In this document: positions 1-12,143 of the stretch, in pieces
Numbering within the stretch: position 1 is the first letter of the stretch
Layout: each line of letters begins with the position of its first letter
Origin: Rhyzopertha dominica
Taxonomy: Eukaryota; Arthropoda; Insecta; Coleoptera; Bostrichidae
DNA: 64,000 bases
Assembly: GCA_025024175.1 (NCBI GenBank)
Contig: QCXZ01000086.1
Span: forward strand, 13,234,245-13,298,244
Direction of reading: 5' to 3'
The notes under the pieces: generated by a model
What the model was told of the DNA's origin: nothing
Databases searched by the model: none
What the model saw: only the letters and a program-made list of their open reading frames with translations
Translations under genes and position numbers: made by a program

Positions 1-753
1 CTTATTTTTGGGGGCAGTGTTTCCCAGATCCTGGCACGTGTGGCATCTCGGTATGACCAGGTAATCTTTCACTGACAGGGACCGGAACCCTACAAACAGC
101 CTCCCCTGCTGTACCAACATTTTCCGCAGCTCCGGGCTTACTTCCACTATGTAATGTACAGTGGACTTTTCTCGCGGCCCAGTCTTTGTTCTAATACAGA
201 AGTTATCCCCGAAGGTTTTCTTTTCCATTATATCCGTGAAATTTTGCGCATACGCAGCTTTCAAGAACTTTTCCTCGGCCAGTTTTGTTGGCACGTCATA
301 GACGATCAGGAGGGGTCGTCTTTCCTTGGTGGTTCACATTTAAGAACCTTCTCCACTTCCTTATTCTTCAAGATTTTCTCGGCGTCATTTTCTGATCTTG
401 TTTCCACTATTAGGACTTTTCCAGACACGCGCATTCCTCTGACCTGGATTCCATTTTTCGCCTAATCTATCACCCTTGTAAATTTTTCCTGGGCGCTCTT
501 TGCGTCTTAATCGTCTCTAGCGGTTATGAACAGTGTAGCTTTTGGTACACTGTTCGCCCTACTAATTGCTTGTTGCACACTGTTGTTTTGTTTTAAGCAC
601 GTCGGCGAAAGACATCTGTACTGGAGCAGCTTTTTCTCCTTTCCCTTGCGTAGCCAGCTGTTCTGTTAGTTCCTTGTTTGTACTTCTTAATTTCTCAATC
701 TCTTCCCTCGGGAATTTATTCTCGCCCCTCAGACCAGCCTGGGCGAAAGCCAC
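1..753 (-). pseudogene. LINE ORF1 (gag-like) fragment
   Basis: On the minus strand this stretch reads as pieces of a non-LTR retrotransposon ORF1, an RNA-binding gag-like protein. A lysine/glutamate-rich segment that looks coiled coil lies at 562-753 and ends at a stop before 562. Between about 20 and 470 another frame gives a basic segment followed by a degenerate CCHC knuckle (CHTCQDLGN, with N where the histidine should be). The frames do not join, so the gene is broken. It is cut off by the window edge at its C-terminal end. At its N-terminal side it stops abruptly at 753/754, where LTR sequence begins. The Jockey/R1-type assignment is inference from the knuckle and general layout. Confidence 0.5.
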
Positions 754-1308
754 ATCTAATCCACCAGGCCCCTGTAGAGTCCATCCATCTCACGATCTGG
801 TCACTTACATTGCAATCGAGGGGAACACTANGGTATCACATCTAATCATTCCGGAAGAGCCATCCATCACGTTCCTGTAGAGCGCGGCCATTCCATCATA
901 GCGTAAATCTACGGAAATCAGATAAGTTATAAATCGTGGCACGGAGCAGTTCATACTTGCCATTTAATATTTCTTATACTAACCATTTGTTTTGTGAGTA
1001 TACTGTAAACTCACGCAAAGCTTTGCTTGGGGGATTCATGGTTGTTTCCACATTTATTTTTATTAATACGTGATTGCAATATCTATCTGAATGTTAAACC
1101 AGGTTCACTTCAATATATGCCGACAGGACATAAAGAGACCGATTGCTTTATTTATTTCTATAGTCCACGGTCTAGATTTCCAATTTTAAGTATCGTTGTA
1201 AAAATTGGTGGCGCCCTTACTTGACCCATAGAAATTTTGGACCCACGGATCCCGCTCTACCAACGAAAAGACTGCCGTTAGCGTGTGTTACCGTAATTTT
1301 ACGTCACA
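754..1308 (+). repeat. Ty3/Gypsy 5' LTR, lacking its first ~365 bp
   Basis: This segment matches 55,796-56,327 almost base for base, apart from small indels. The second copy is a complete 896-bp solo LTR (55,432-56,327), so the copy here lacks the first ~365 bp of the LTR. It ends in ACGTCACA exactly where the complete LTR ends. An ambiguous base lies at 831. The left junction with LINE sequence at 753/754 is therefore a truncation or recombination point, not an LTR terminus. Confidence 0.75.
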
Positions 1309-1313
1309 CGAAT

Positions 1314-1331
1314 TGGCGACCAACTCGTGGG
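1314..1331 (+). other. Primer binding site of the Gypsy element
   Basis: The sequence TGGCGACCAACTCGTGGG begins 5 nt after the LTR end. TGG followed by a tRNA-like complement directly downstream of a 5' LTR is the usual minus-strand primer site of Ty3/Gypsy elements. The tRNA was not identified. Confidence 0.55.
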
Positions 1332-1601
1332 GCCTCATTTTTCTTAATTTATTTTCAATTGTTTAAAATTTTCCATCGTTTGTGGATGCGATCAGCTTAG
1401 TTAGAGTGATAAGAATACTGTCGTTTTTACTGGCTGGTTTTTATCCGGCTTTGCTTTCGGGCGTACACTTATTTGCATTGTACACAGCCACAGAATCGAG
1501 TGCATTGTAGTTTAAAATTATTTTGTTTGATATACGTTTATTTGTACTTATTGGTGCTGATAATTGTTCTGTTATTTCATATTTATATTATTTGGTACGC
1601 G

Positions 1602-2921
1602 ATGGATTTTTCAATGATGAAACCAAACCATTTACTTGCCGATGAACTTAATTACGAATTACGTATTCGCGGAATAGTCACGCAGCGTAAGGATGTAGCA
1701 GAAAAGCGTAAGATGCTTGCACGTTTGCTTGAGAAAGATCGTAATCGCGGTAATTTGTTGATAGTTGATGACGATTTTAACTTTGCAAGGAAAAAAGTTG
1801 CCATTCAAGGTACCTTGAGATCAATCAATGATGTAATTGCAGAATTTGAAGGTTCTGAAGCTGACTCTACCTACAAGCGCGTTGTTTCTAGAATAATACA
1901 TGTTACCGATAGGATAAAACGTATTGTTGTGCCTGATAATGATAAAAATGCAGAAATTGCTACGTTTAAGAATGAATCATTGGCTGATAGTTTACAACTT
2001 GAAGTCTTGCTCCAAGATAAAGTTAAAGAACATCATCCAACTCACATGGATGCTAGTAGTCTTGTCATTCCTACAGTCCAACAGCAACCGGTAGCGCAGA
2101 GCATACAAAATTGTTCAAAATCTGTTTTAGTTTATAAGTGGAATATTAATTTTTCGGGCGATAAACATTCAGATCTACCATCATTTTTAGAGCGTATTGA
2201 CGAGCTCTGTGTTTCCCGCCATGTTAATAAGAAAGAGTTGTTTGAATCTGCTACCGAACTGTTTAGCGGAAATGCCTTAGTTTGGTTTCGTTCTATCAGA
2301 GACACAGTTAATGATTGGGACTCTCTTGTTAATTTGATGAAACGGGAATTTTTGCTTAGTGATTATGTTGAATGTATTTGGGAGTAAATTCGCAATAGGG
2401 TTCAGGCAGAAGGAGAGCCAATTCATATTTATATTGCCTCAATGGAAAACCTGTTTGCTCGTTTAGGCCATTTCGTTGCAGAATCAACCAAGTTAAAATA
2501 TATCAGAAAAAACCTCCGTCCCTTTTATATAACCCAATTAGCTTTAATGCCCGTAAACAACGTTGCAGATTTATTGCATTTCTGTAAGAAGCTAGACGAA
2601 CCTGAAATGCTCAAAAGAAATCAAAGCAGTTCACAGTTTTGTACTATAGATTCTAAAACTACAAAAGGCAGGTATTTAGAGCAATGCAATACTAAAACAT
2701 ATTCTAAAAGCAACTCCAACGTCAATACTGATAAACCTGGTACTAGTGATTCTGTAAAGCGCAATTCTCCGAAGAATAATATACAACAAAGAGTAATTTG
2801 TTGGAATTGTAGGGAGCCTAATCATACGTATAGGTACTGCTACGCTAAACCTTCCAAGTTTTATTATCGCTGTGGTAATCCTAATGTTACCATTAGGGAA
2901 TGCTCTTGCTCAAAAAACTAG
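1602..2921 (+). pseudogene. gag: Gag polyprotein of deleted Gypsy element, one in-frame stop
   Basis: A gag reading frame starts at ATG 1602 and runs to 2921, with a single in-frame TAA at 2385-2387. The pieces on either side of the stop are in the same frame, so one substitution would explain the break. The middle part has the capsid-like region of Ty3/Gypsy Gag (around WNINFSGDKHSDLPSFLERI), and the last 50 residues carry two zinc-knuckle-like motifs: CWNCREPNHTYRYC and a weaker one after it. Gag packages element RNA into cytoplasmic particles. It follows the LTR and primer site directly and precedes protease/RT. The element is dead because RT is cut off downstream. Confidence 0.7.
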
Positions 2922-4006
2922 CTCGCGGGTCATCTGCACGTGACCGACAGGTACCCGACAATTGTAATTATGAGCAGGTCACGCAAATATCTTTAAATAA
3001 GTCGAACAACATTACTAAAAAGGAAAGTTCTACGGTGTCATCAGAGATTTCTCCAATTTTTATTAAAAAGCTTCATTACAATGGGCCTTTTGTTGAAGTT
3101 CAAATTTTTAGCGTACCGATTTTGGAGCAAATCATTCGGTGATAGGTAAAATGGTTATGGCATTATCGAAAAATTTAAGTTAAAAATTGATAAGTTTGAG
3201 AATAAGTATGTCACCACTGCAGATGGGAGCAAACAAATAATTGTAGGTCAAGTAGATATACCAGTTTGTATTAATGATGAATGTCGAGTTGTTAATTTCT
3301 ATGTTTGCCATCTTTGAACCACTCAGTAATATTAGGGAGTAGTTTCTGTCGCCAATTTTCGGTAAATATTGATTACAAGACTGAAACGTGGGATATCCAA
3401 AAATTACATGTGTGCGATAGAAATTCTGTACCAGGTGAGAGTAAAACTGATTGTGAGGCCGTTCACAAGAATGAAATTGATAAAATCAAGCAGTCGTTTC
3501 AGGAAATTGCAAGTACTGATAGTCATTTAGGGCGAACTCATAAGTTGATCCATTGTATAGACACGGGTGATGCCAAGCCTGTTAAACAAAAGCGATACTT
3601 GATGTCTCCATGCATGCTAAATCATTTAAATCAAGAGCTAGATAAAATTCTGAAGTTAAAAGTAATTGAACCGTCGCATGGTGCGTGGAGTTTACCAGTG
3701 TTGCTGGTTAAGAAGGCAAATGGCGAGCATAGATTTTGTTTTGATGGTAGAGTATTGAATTCCGTCACGGTTCCAGATCGTTATCTATTACCCCACCTCG
3801 AGCGCATATTAAGTATGTTGAGAGATGCCCACTTCATATCTTCAATTGATTTGCGAGCTGCGTTTTGGCAGATACCCCTTGATGAAGCAGCGAAGGAGAA
3901 GACTGGTTTTACAGTTCCGGGACGTGGAATGTTCCGCTTCACAGTTACCCCATTTGGTCTTTGCAACTCCGCTCAGACCCAGCAGCGTTTAATGGATGCA
4001 GTATTT
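2922..4006 (+). pseudogene. pol: Protease-reverse transcriptase fragment of Gypsy element
   Basis: Two frames cover this region. A protease remnant lies at about 2,940-3,300, with a frameshift near 3,125. A reverse transcriptase N-terminal half lies at 3,305-4,005. RT landmarks visible are LLVKKANGEHRFCFDGRVLN, the SSIDLRAAFWQIPL motif (palm aspartate) and TPFGLCNSAQTQQRLM. The frame then runs straight into LTR-end sequence at about 4,008. The catalytic Y-x-D-D box, RNase H and integrase are therefore missing, removed by a deletion joining mid-RT to the 3' LTR. This cannot code for a working enzyme. Confidence 0.75.
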
Positions 4007-4007
4007 G

Positions 4008-4083
4008 GTATTTGGACCCACGGATCCCGCTCTACCAAAGAAAAGGCTGCCGTTAGCGTGTGTTACCGTAATTTTACGTCACA
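4008..4083 (+). repeat. Last ~76 bp of the 3' LTR
   Basis: The segment from TTTGGACCCACGGATCC to ACGTCACA is the same LTR tail found at 1,233-1,308 and 56,252-56,327. It is fused directly to mid-RT sequence, so a deletion took the rest of the internal region and most of the 3' LTR. An ambiguous base lies just after it at 4,096. Confidence 0.8.
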
Positions 4084-5080
4084 CCACCACCCAGCNTTTA
4101 TATAATATATATAATCTAGTATATAACCTCTTTCGATGAAAATTCACACCGCAAAATGGTCTATATGTGCAAAGCCGAAAATCCACTGCAATACGGTGAT
4201 AAGGTTAACGCGCGGTAAACGTGTTATAATAATCAGCGAAAATCAATTTAATTTTGACTTTTGACATTGAGATTTGACTTGACATATAGCAACCTATCAA
4301 CTATGAATACCTCCACGAAGGATTACGATCTTTGCCATCTGGCACGCTATAAAATGGTCCTGTTTAGTGTAACGAAGTTACAGAATTATTTTTATTTTTA
4401 TTCACCATAGGCCATCCGTTTACACCGTATAAGTATATTAAGTTTGTTTTATACTAATGATTCGAAGTTTAAGTTTAAAAAGGGAACGCCAGTTAATTTT
4501 TCGTAAGCGCAGGAAAGCGCTATAATTTATTCAATCGTCTTAATTAAACCGTTTCATTCAATAGTGTAGCCGGAACGCTCATTTCTGTTTACTCCGATGG
4601 TTTTCGTGGTAAAAAGACACCGTTATTTTTGTCCGCTCTGCATATCAGTAGAGTTTTTACCGGAGCACACCTGGAGCTCATGAATTCGAAGTCGTCAGAA
4701 ACAGAATGCGATGCTCGCCCCACTAAGATACCGATGACCCCACCGCCGTTGACCAAGTCCATTTGCGTGGCGAAGAAGTCACCTGACCGCCGCCAAACTC
4801 TATAAAGGCGTTGTACCGACCATACAGAGGAAGCCAGTTCCGGCCGAGGCCAGTTACCACCCAGTCAACTCCGGAAGCCGTCCCAGGGATCAACATCCAG
4901 AGAGAACGCGTCGCCCGTCTGTTCCCCAGGTCTCACCACGCCGCCCAGGAATAATTATTTGTTGTTTAATTTATTGTAATTACAGTTTTCTTATTTATGT
5001 AACAGGTTTAATATAAGTATTATTTCAGCCCCGTTGTTTCACTCACCTAACCCGATTGACAGCGAGCTCTGGTATATATT
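4084..5080. other. Non-coding stretch, possible solo LTR
   Basis: No convincing coding sequence is visible. The first 150 bp are TA-rich. From about 4,565 (TGTAGCCGGAACGC) to about 5,061 the sequence resembles an LTR: it starts TGT, has a TATA-like CTCTATAAAGG at about 4,798 and ends near TTGACA. I found no matching target duplication or second copy, so this is only a suggestion. Confidence 0.25.
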
Positions 5081-5428
5081 TTTTCGTCTCCATTGAATTA
5101 CCTAAGGTATTAAAGTGGACCCTCCCACTATAAAAAGGTGGCTCCCGAGTTCGTCCGAAACGAATCGAGCCGGAAAGCGTCACATTAGATAGAGGTTGAA
5201 AATCTAACCGATAGGGAGCGGCAGCTTACAAGTGTTTGATTTATCCGCAGTTGGAGCTCGTGGGTAAGTTGCTTAATAATTCATTATTTTTCAATTTAAA
5301 ACATTTCAGTGAAATCAAATCTCAAGACTGTTAAGCGTAGAAATAAGTGATTAATCCTAAAAGTCAACAGAACCATTTTGTAATTTTAATGTAAGTAGAT
5401 AATGCATNTTGTCTCCATTTATTTTTAG

Positions 5429-6959
5429 GTGTTTAGATTGTGTGAAGGAATGAAATTATGTAAGGAAAAGTATGCAAAAGTTGCAGATGAAGTCCTTGAG
5501 GAAGCTATAGCAGGTCCTTCTCAAGCACAACAGGATACGGTTAAAACATGTTTTTCTGCTGCTCGAATGAGAAATCCAAAAGGAAGGCGTTATCCTGTTA
5601 CTTGGATATATAAATGCCTAATAATTCACATAAAAGGGCGAAGTGTGTATGAACATTTAAGAACACTTTTCCCACTTCCATGTGCCGACACATTACAAAA
5701 ATACTTGAGAAAGGTTAAGGGTTGTTATGGATTCCAGAAATGTACGTATCAGAGGAACGGAGAGGTATGGCACGAATCTTTGAATTTAGACACATTTTAC
5801 ATTTATTGTGATTATGTTGCAGGCGCTTTACTTGTTGACGAAATGAAGTTCACACAAAGCATTGATAAGAAAACATTGAAGATCAATGGTTTCACAGATT
5901 TGGGTGAATTTACACCCTGGCATCAGAAAAATCAGCAAGGGGACCATGCTTTGGTCATGATGTTTCAACCATTTCGGGAATCTTGGATACAAACCTTGGG
6001 TTGTTTTTTAAGTAAAGGGTGTGCGTCTGGAACTATACTGCATCATCTCATTATGGAATGCATTATACTTATGGAGAAGTCAGGTTACTATGTTGATCTA
6101 GTTAAAACAGATGGTGTGACCTGGAATAGCAGTATGTGGAAGCAATTCCAGATCACTGATATCTTGCGAACATGTAGTAGATAGCTCCCGACGTTTGTGG
6201 TTTTGTTCTGATATACCACACTAATAAAAAATTTAAGAAATGTTATTATACAAAGACCTGAAACTTGGGTAATTACAATTTTCATGCTGTAATAAATAAT
6301 TTTGTTTATATTTAAAACAATTTCAATGTACAGACTCCAAATGGTATTGTGAAGATTGAATTGGAGCAGCCCATGGCATACAGTTTCAAAGTTACACCCC
6401 AATTATCATATGACGACATACATTCAAAGACGTATCAGAAGATGAACGTCGGCAGAGCATATAGAGTAAGTATAAAGTTCTCTGACTATAGTGTCCAAAA
6501 AATCAATTGTTATTTCAGCTTTTTAGTGATAAGGCTATCGCTGCAATCAATATATCTANAGATTATTCTTCATGATGTTGACCTAGCGGTAACATTTATA
6601 AAACGAATTAACAAATTAATTCGTATTATAAGGAGTAGAACACCGATAGATAGTCCACTGAAATGTGGTTCTGACGAAGAATTAGTAAGGCGTTATATAA
6701 TTTAAATTATAATAAATCACATATTTTTTTCCAGTTCATTATGGATTTCTTAGACTACCTGAAAAAGCGAGAAAGTAGTACTAAATACAATGGTTTCTAC
6801 TTTATGTCTAATAGCACATTTCAACGCTTTATGGTTTCATTAAAAACAACATTACAACTTTTACTCTGCTACAACTTTCTAACGAAGCAAAATTGTAATA
6901 AAATAAATTTAATTAAATCGTTTGCTTCTCTGGAGGTAAAATCGTTTTACATGAAATAG
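5429..6959 (+). pseudogene. P-element/THAP9-like transposase, multi-exon remnant
   Basis: Four consecutive blocks read as a P-element-superfamily transposase. Block 1 (5,429-6,184, preceded by a TTTTTAG acceptor) has GALLVDEMKFTQSI and the following INGFTDLGEFTP segment, typical of the RNase H-like catalytic core of this family. Block 2 (6,334-6,465) ends at a GTAAGT donor. Block 3 (6,519-6,684) follows a TTTCAG acceptor, contains an ambiguous base near 6,559 and a probable frameshift just after it, and ends at GTAAGG. Block 4 (6,735-6,959) follows TTTTCCAG and then stops. No THAP zinc finger is recognisable upstream, and I did not find the terminal inverted repeats. A stop at the end of block 1 and the poor join to block 2 suggest a decayed copy, although intact splice signals mean the break is not certain. 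Confidence 0.6.
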
Positions 6960-8844
6960 CATGGGCAGAAACGGGCTAGCCTGCGTCCTAAATATACTAC
7001 AGTTTGCCCTAATTATGCAGTTGCACAAGCTACATCTGCCCGGAAAACTATTTTATTTACACAGACAAGTATTAAAGTAAGATAAAGCGTGTCCAAAAGG
7101 CTTATCCTAAAACCGATAAATACCTCCTTAATTACATTATTCTTATTCAGCAATGATTATACAGATGTATCTAGTGCTAAGAAAACGATTATAAAAGTTT
7201 TATGCACTTAAAACACTGACACTTAAAAATTATTAAATATCTTCACCACCCTTGCTTAAGTAAGTTTGATACTGAAATAAAATAATTAGTAGTTTAGTAC
7301 ATAACCTGGAGCAAATGTGGGTTTACAAGATTTTCTCNAAATAATGCAGTCTCGACACTTACTGATTTTAAATAAAAATAGCTTTCAGCAGCAGCATTTT
7401 AAATGCCATTTCGTATATTACCTATAAAATTTCACTTGTCACTGTGCATATCAAAGTTTGGTTACTTGTACAAGCATGTGTACTTACTNCTTATACATGC
7501 ATAGCAGATGCTAGTAAGTTATTTTATTTAGTTTTTGCATCTCCAAGATCACGATCAGGAATTGGAAAGGACTCAGGACCAATTGGAAAATGTGAAAGTG
7601 AACGAAAGTAGTGCATATTTATATTTGCAAGAAAATTGTATTAGCTCTATGATTTGTTTAATCACAAAGTTTTTTTTTTTAAATCTGTAGTGTGACAGTT
7701 AAAATGTTTCCTTTGAAAAGTGTCTTTTATTTTGCTGTTGCGGTCTTCTACTATCCTTTACTTAAGTGATAGCAGATTTCTTTGTTCTAGAAGTATGAAT
7801 TATAATTATATAGGTAAAAAAAGAAAAATCAGTGTCTCTTCAAGACCTTTGATTTTTTCCACTAAGGGGAGAGGGATGTAACACTCCGTGTTTAATTTTC
7901 TTTGTAGGTATTAGAATAGTATATACTGAGACAGGAAATCACCGGTCATATTCGATCTAGCATCAAGTTCTGCCCCGTCAGTCGTAAGCCACGGAAACGT
8001 TGGCTTTCAACCAGTTTACGCCACATTCATGATTTCCGTTTCTCGTGAAAAAATTAATGCTGACTGGAGGATAAATCACCAACCTTCGAGCACGGTTAGG
8101 AAATTTGAACAAAAAAGAAAGGGAGTTCCTTTTTGGCGTTAAACCATACTGGTCTTTTTTCGGTTTGGGAATACTCGTACTTGTGATGCAGAACATTATT
8201 TGTGAAGTTCAGTACGTTTTGGGTCTGGGTGATTCAATTAACTAAGGTATTTATTTACAACTGAGAGAACAAATTGAAACTGGTTACCAGGGCCGGGCTG
8301 ACGGGGTAAGTACTTTTTCTGCTAGCGTGTTCGATGTAAAAGAAACTAGCTTATGTTCATGTGATTTCTTGCTCAAAATTTTATGTTGTTGACTGTTTTT
8401 TTATTTTATTTTGTTTTCTGTGGTGTAATCATTCCGAATTTAATAGAGTAAGTTAGTAGAATATCGATTATTTTAAATTTCTCCCTACGCTTCCTACACA
8501 CAGAAAAATTATTACTTGGAATAACTAAATATTACTTAGTTCAAACAAATATTAAGTTTGTATATACGCGAACTTAAGATATCTTTAATTGGAAATTATG
8601 AAATACTTGACATTGAAACAAATGTTTAATTGTTTGAAGAATTAAATACTTTACTTAAAAATTTCATTAGTTTCAAAACAGCCGCCGTAGTTTTCGTACA
8701 ATTAGATTATGCTTTCATCTGAAATACGCAAATTCTTAATATGAAACAAATAACACTTGGATTAAGACTGTACTGTTTTTCCATCAAATATTTTACTGCT
8801 TTCGTATGAAATCAATCACTTTTAATCCAAGCTTGGGATATACT
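6960..8844. other. AT-rich stretch without recognisable gene
   Basis: It follows the P-like transposase and may hold that element's 3' end. Ambiguous bases occur at 7,338 and 7,489. A short inverted pair, CCCCGTCAG near 7,974 and its complement near 8,305, brackets about 330 bp and could be a small miniature element, or an exon edge (GGGGTAAGTAC near 8,306 resembles a splice donor). The last 350 bp before the Polinton are AT-rich and look like another non-coding repeat. I see no coding potential that can be supported. Confidence 0.3.
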
Positions 8845-8850
8845 CAATCC
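8845..8850. repeat. Polinton target-site duplication, left copy
   Basis: CAATCC directly precedes the left terminal repeat and is repeated exactly at 30,463-30,468 after the right one. A 6-bp duplication is the known signature of Polinton/Maverick integration by a retrovirus-type integrase. Confidence 0.9.
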
Positions 8851-9167
8851 AGTAGTATAGATAGACCGATATTGTGACCGCCACAACCGATTCTACGCCC
8901 ACCGCCACCACCACAAGTACACCGAACCTGGGCCCACCACCATAGCTTCCTAATAAACAGGGTTCACTAACCTGATCTTGACTGTTCGTTACTGAAGCGT
9001 AAACATTTGTGACATGCAACCTGATACCACGCCTGACCGCGTGACATTACACGGGTAATCGTGAAACCTGTAATCCGACATCGTACGTGACTTCGTGACT
9101 TCAGGTATGAAATCGTGAAACCTATAATTTGACATCGTGTGTGACTTCGTGACTTTAGCCTTGAAAG
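8851..9167. repeat. Polinton left terminal inverted repeat, outer part
   Basis: The reverse complement of 30,011-30,462 matches this segment and continues at 15,966-16,106, the two parts being separated by the Ty3 insertion. The repeat begins with AG, as Polinton termini do. Within it a roughly 45-bp unit (GTCACGAAGTCACRYACGATGT and flanks) recurs about three times. Open frames crossing the repeat on either strand only reflect these subrepeats. Confidence 0.9.
9163..9167. repeat. Ty3 insertion target duplication, left copy
   Basis: GAAAG precedes the left LTR and recurs at 15,961-15,965 after the right LTR. The uninterrupted right Polinton repeat has this pentamer once, which confirms the empty-site sequence. 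Confidence 0.9.
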
Positions 9168-9357
9168 TGTTGTGTATTTATTAATTATTAAATAAAACAC
9201 ACTAAAATGTAGTTTAACAAGGTTGGTGTGGGACTTACATTTAACGTGCTGTACGAAATCTGTATGTGTGCGTTACCGACTGACTATGACAGACGCGACA
9301 AGTGCATATTATGGACAGTGTTGCCATATTGCTATTTATTACAGAGTTCCCACAACA
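9168..9357 (-). repeat. Ty3 3' LTR
   Basis: A 190-bp terminal repeat with perfect TGTTGTG/CACAACA ends. It appears identical by eye to 15,771-15,960. Confidence 0.93.
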
Positions 9358-9369
9358 TCCCTCTCTTTT
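9358..9369 (-). other. Polypurine tract
   Basis: On the minus strand a purine run (AAAAGAGAGGGA) immediately precedes the 3' LTR, where the plus-strand DNA primer of an LTR element belongs. Confidence 0.7.
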
Positions 9370-9464
9370 ATTGAACAAAAGTATAATTCAATATCAAAGT
9401 TTTACAAAACATCAGTTAACAAATTGGAAATTATTGGAAAACAATCTAATACAATAAAATAAAC

Positions 9465-11160
9465 TCATAACCTATTCGTACATGTGATAATCTTTAAAAT
9501 GCTGTGGTAGCCTAGTGCTTCGGGCGCTCCTACGAACACTTGAATTACTAGTGCTAGGTCTACAGGAATGATCATCAACAGGTAAGTCAACTGATTATTA
9601 ATTATATCTTCCAGTTCCAATTCAAACATTTCGCTACAGTCATGTGAAAGATTACATTTTTTTATGATTCTACGATTTCTAATATACACTCTTCCATTTT
9701 TGTCTAGCTTAACATGGTACGATCTGAGTCTACTCTCATCACATTCTATTACAGTTCCTCGTTCCCATTTGTGACTGTCATGGATGTTATTAACTACTAC
9801 TCGATCACCTATTTTTAGTTCAGGTAAGTCTTTTGCATTTCTATTATAGTAACTTTTAATTTTATTTGACTGTAAAGTAGTATCAGGTTTTGTTACAATT
9901 TCAGGTTTAAGTAAATTTCTTGTTACAGGTATGTGCCCTTTAAGTCTACGACCAAACAACAACTGTGCCGGTGAGGGTGTGTTGTGATCAATTGGAGTAT
10001 TTCTGTATTCTAATAGTGATAACTGAATGTCTTTACCATCATGATAAGCTTTTTTGAATAAATTCTTTATGGTCTGTACATGTCTTTCTATGAATCCATT
10101 CGATTGGGGATATCTGGGAGATGAAGTAACATGCTTTATATCCCATTCTTGCAAAAAAAATTTAAAGTATTGATTTGAAAATTGGGGTCCATTATCTGAA
10201 TAAATAACATCTGGTTTTCCATGTCTGGCTAAAATTGATTTAAAGTGATTAATTAAATTTTCCTGTCTTGTATCATTTTGCAAAAAGCAAACTTCTGGGT
10301 ATTTGGAATACTTGTCGACAATTAGTAAGTAATTTTTACCTTTAAAATAAAATATATCTGTTGCTATTTCTTGCCAAGGTCTTAAATTTTGCTGGTTATT
10401 AAGTATAATGGTTTCTTTAGTATTATTATTACTATGAAGTAAACAACTTGCACAATTTTTATTTTTTTCTTGAATGTCGTTTGTCATGAATGGCCAATAA
10501 ACTAGGTCTTTAGCTCTGTTTAAGGTTTTTTGAATACCTAAATGATTATAGTGTAACCGATTAATAACTTCTGTCCTTAATGCTTTAGGGATTACGAATT
10601 GTTCATTTTTCAAAATGAAGTCATTCACAACTGATAACTCATTTTTGTACTTCCAATACGGCTTTATAATGTTAGGTATTTTGTCTTTGCTGCTAGGCCA
10701 ACCATTAGTAATGTAATTCTTTAGAATTTGCAATTCCTCATCTTTGAGTGTCTCATTTTTGATTGAATTTTGTAATTGATCTGAAACATCAGCATGTTCT
10801 AATAAATGTACCTGTGAGTCAAGAAGATTTTCAACTAACTCAAAATTACTTTTGTCAGTACTGTCCCTAGATAAATTATCAGCAATAAACAATTTTGCAC
10901 CTGGTTTGTATTTTACAGTGAAAGAATACTGGTTTAGGGTAGCTTTCAAATGCTTTAGTCTGAATGGACACTTATCTAATGGTTTTTTGAAAATAACTTC
11001 AAGTGGTTTATGATCTGATTCAACATTGAAATGCTTACCAAATAGATACTGGTGAAAACGCTGACAACCAAAAGAAATAGCTAAAGCCTCCTTTTCTAAT
11101 TGGGAATACTCCTGCTGAGTTTCCGTTAATGCTTTGGAAGCATATGCAATCGGACGTTCA
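9465..11160 (-). CDS. pol: RNase H-integrase portion of the nested Ty3 Pol
   Basis: This frame is open on the minus strand from about 11,160 to the stop at 9,465 and continues RT after a small frameshift near 11,163. It starts with RNase H (segments around ERPIAYASKALTETQQEYSQ and the FNVESDHKPLE motif). A spacer follows, then an HHCC zinc-binding domain (HYNHLGIQKT ... NCASC). The DDE integrase core comes next, with the first aspartate in ATDIFYFKG, the second in YSDNGPQFSNQ and the glutamate in NGFIERHVQT. A basic C-terminal domain (GDRVVVNN) closes it. It would process and integrate the element's DNA. The coding sequence is well preserved, fitting the identical LTRs. Confidence 0.85.
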
Positions 11161-12143
11161 TTTTAAAGAAGGACTGCCACCTAAGCCATATTTAGAGCTA
11201 TCCACTGAGAGAGTAAGATCGGCCTTTTGATCAAAATACACTAAAACAGTGTCACTTGATAACAGGTTTTTTAAATTTTCAAATTCTTTTTTGTGTACCT
11301 CGGTCCATAACCATGCTACATTCTTTTTGTTTAATGCTCTCAAATTGTAAGTCCGTTCTGCAAAATTTGGAATGAATTTACCCAAATAGTTAACTGTACC
11401 TAGGAATCTATCAAGTTCTTTTACATTTTTTGGTTCTTGTATGTTCTTAATTGCGATCACCTTGTCAGGATCGGGTCTTATACCTTCATCTGACAATACA
11501 TGACCAATATATTTTATCTCTTTTAAAAGAAATTTACATTTTTCTTTATTGAAACGTACCCCATGTTGGTTAGCTCTATCAAATACTTGTTTCAAAATGT
11601 TGTTATGCTCTTCTACTGTTTTAGCAAAAATTATAATATCATCAATGTAAAATTTTACACCTGGTATGTTACCAAATATTTCAGCAAACACCCTATGAAA
11701 TATTTCTGGTGCATTTCGTAATCCAAACGGAAGCCTTAAAAATCTGTACTTACCAAAAGGTGTGGAGAACGTTGTCAATTTTGATGCATCCTCTGTCAAT
11801 TCAATCTGCCAGAACCCTTTGTTAGCATCTAACGTGCTGAATATTTTTGATCCAGCTAAACAGCTTGTAATTTCTTCGAGGGTGGGCAATTGATAATGAT
11901 CTCTATATAACGCTTCATTTAAGTAATGTGGATCTAGAACCAATGTAATTTTTTTGTTAGTTCTAGCCAAAACTAATAATGGACTAACAAATTCTGTAGG
12001 CTCTTTCACCTCACAAATAATGTTATCATTGCAAAGTTTTTCCAGCTCAGTTTTTACTTGGTCGCGTAAACGAAATGGCACTCTACTGGATGGTATTGCT
12101 ACAGGCTGATAGTCTGATTTTAGTTTAAATGAACATTTTAAAC
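11161..12143 (-). CDS. pol: Reverse transcriptase portion of the nested Ty3 Pol
   Basis: The minus-strand frame picks up right after the Tigger insertion at 12,146 and continues to about 11,161. RT motifs occur in order: LVLDPHYLNEAL, FSTLDANKGFWQIEL with the first catalytic aspartate, LPFGLRNAPEIFHRV, and the catalytic box KFYIDDIIIF. The thumb/connection domain (LDRFLGTVNYLGKFIPN) follows. The frame is lost near 11,163, where a small insertion or deletion separates RT from RNase H. Without the Tigger copy the frame would be continuous with the protease upstream, so Gag-Pol was a single long frame. Confidence 0.85.

Noticed and set aside
4565..5061. Solo LTR
   Set aside because: LTR-like ends and a TATA box are present, but no target duplication or second copy was found, so it is listed only as a possibility.
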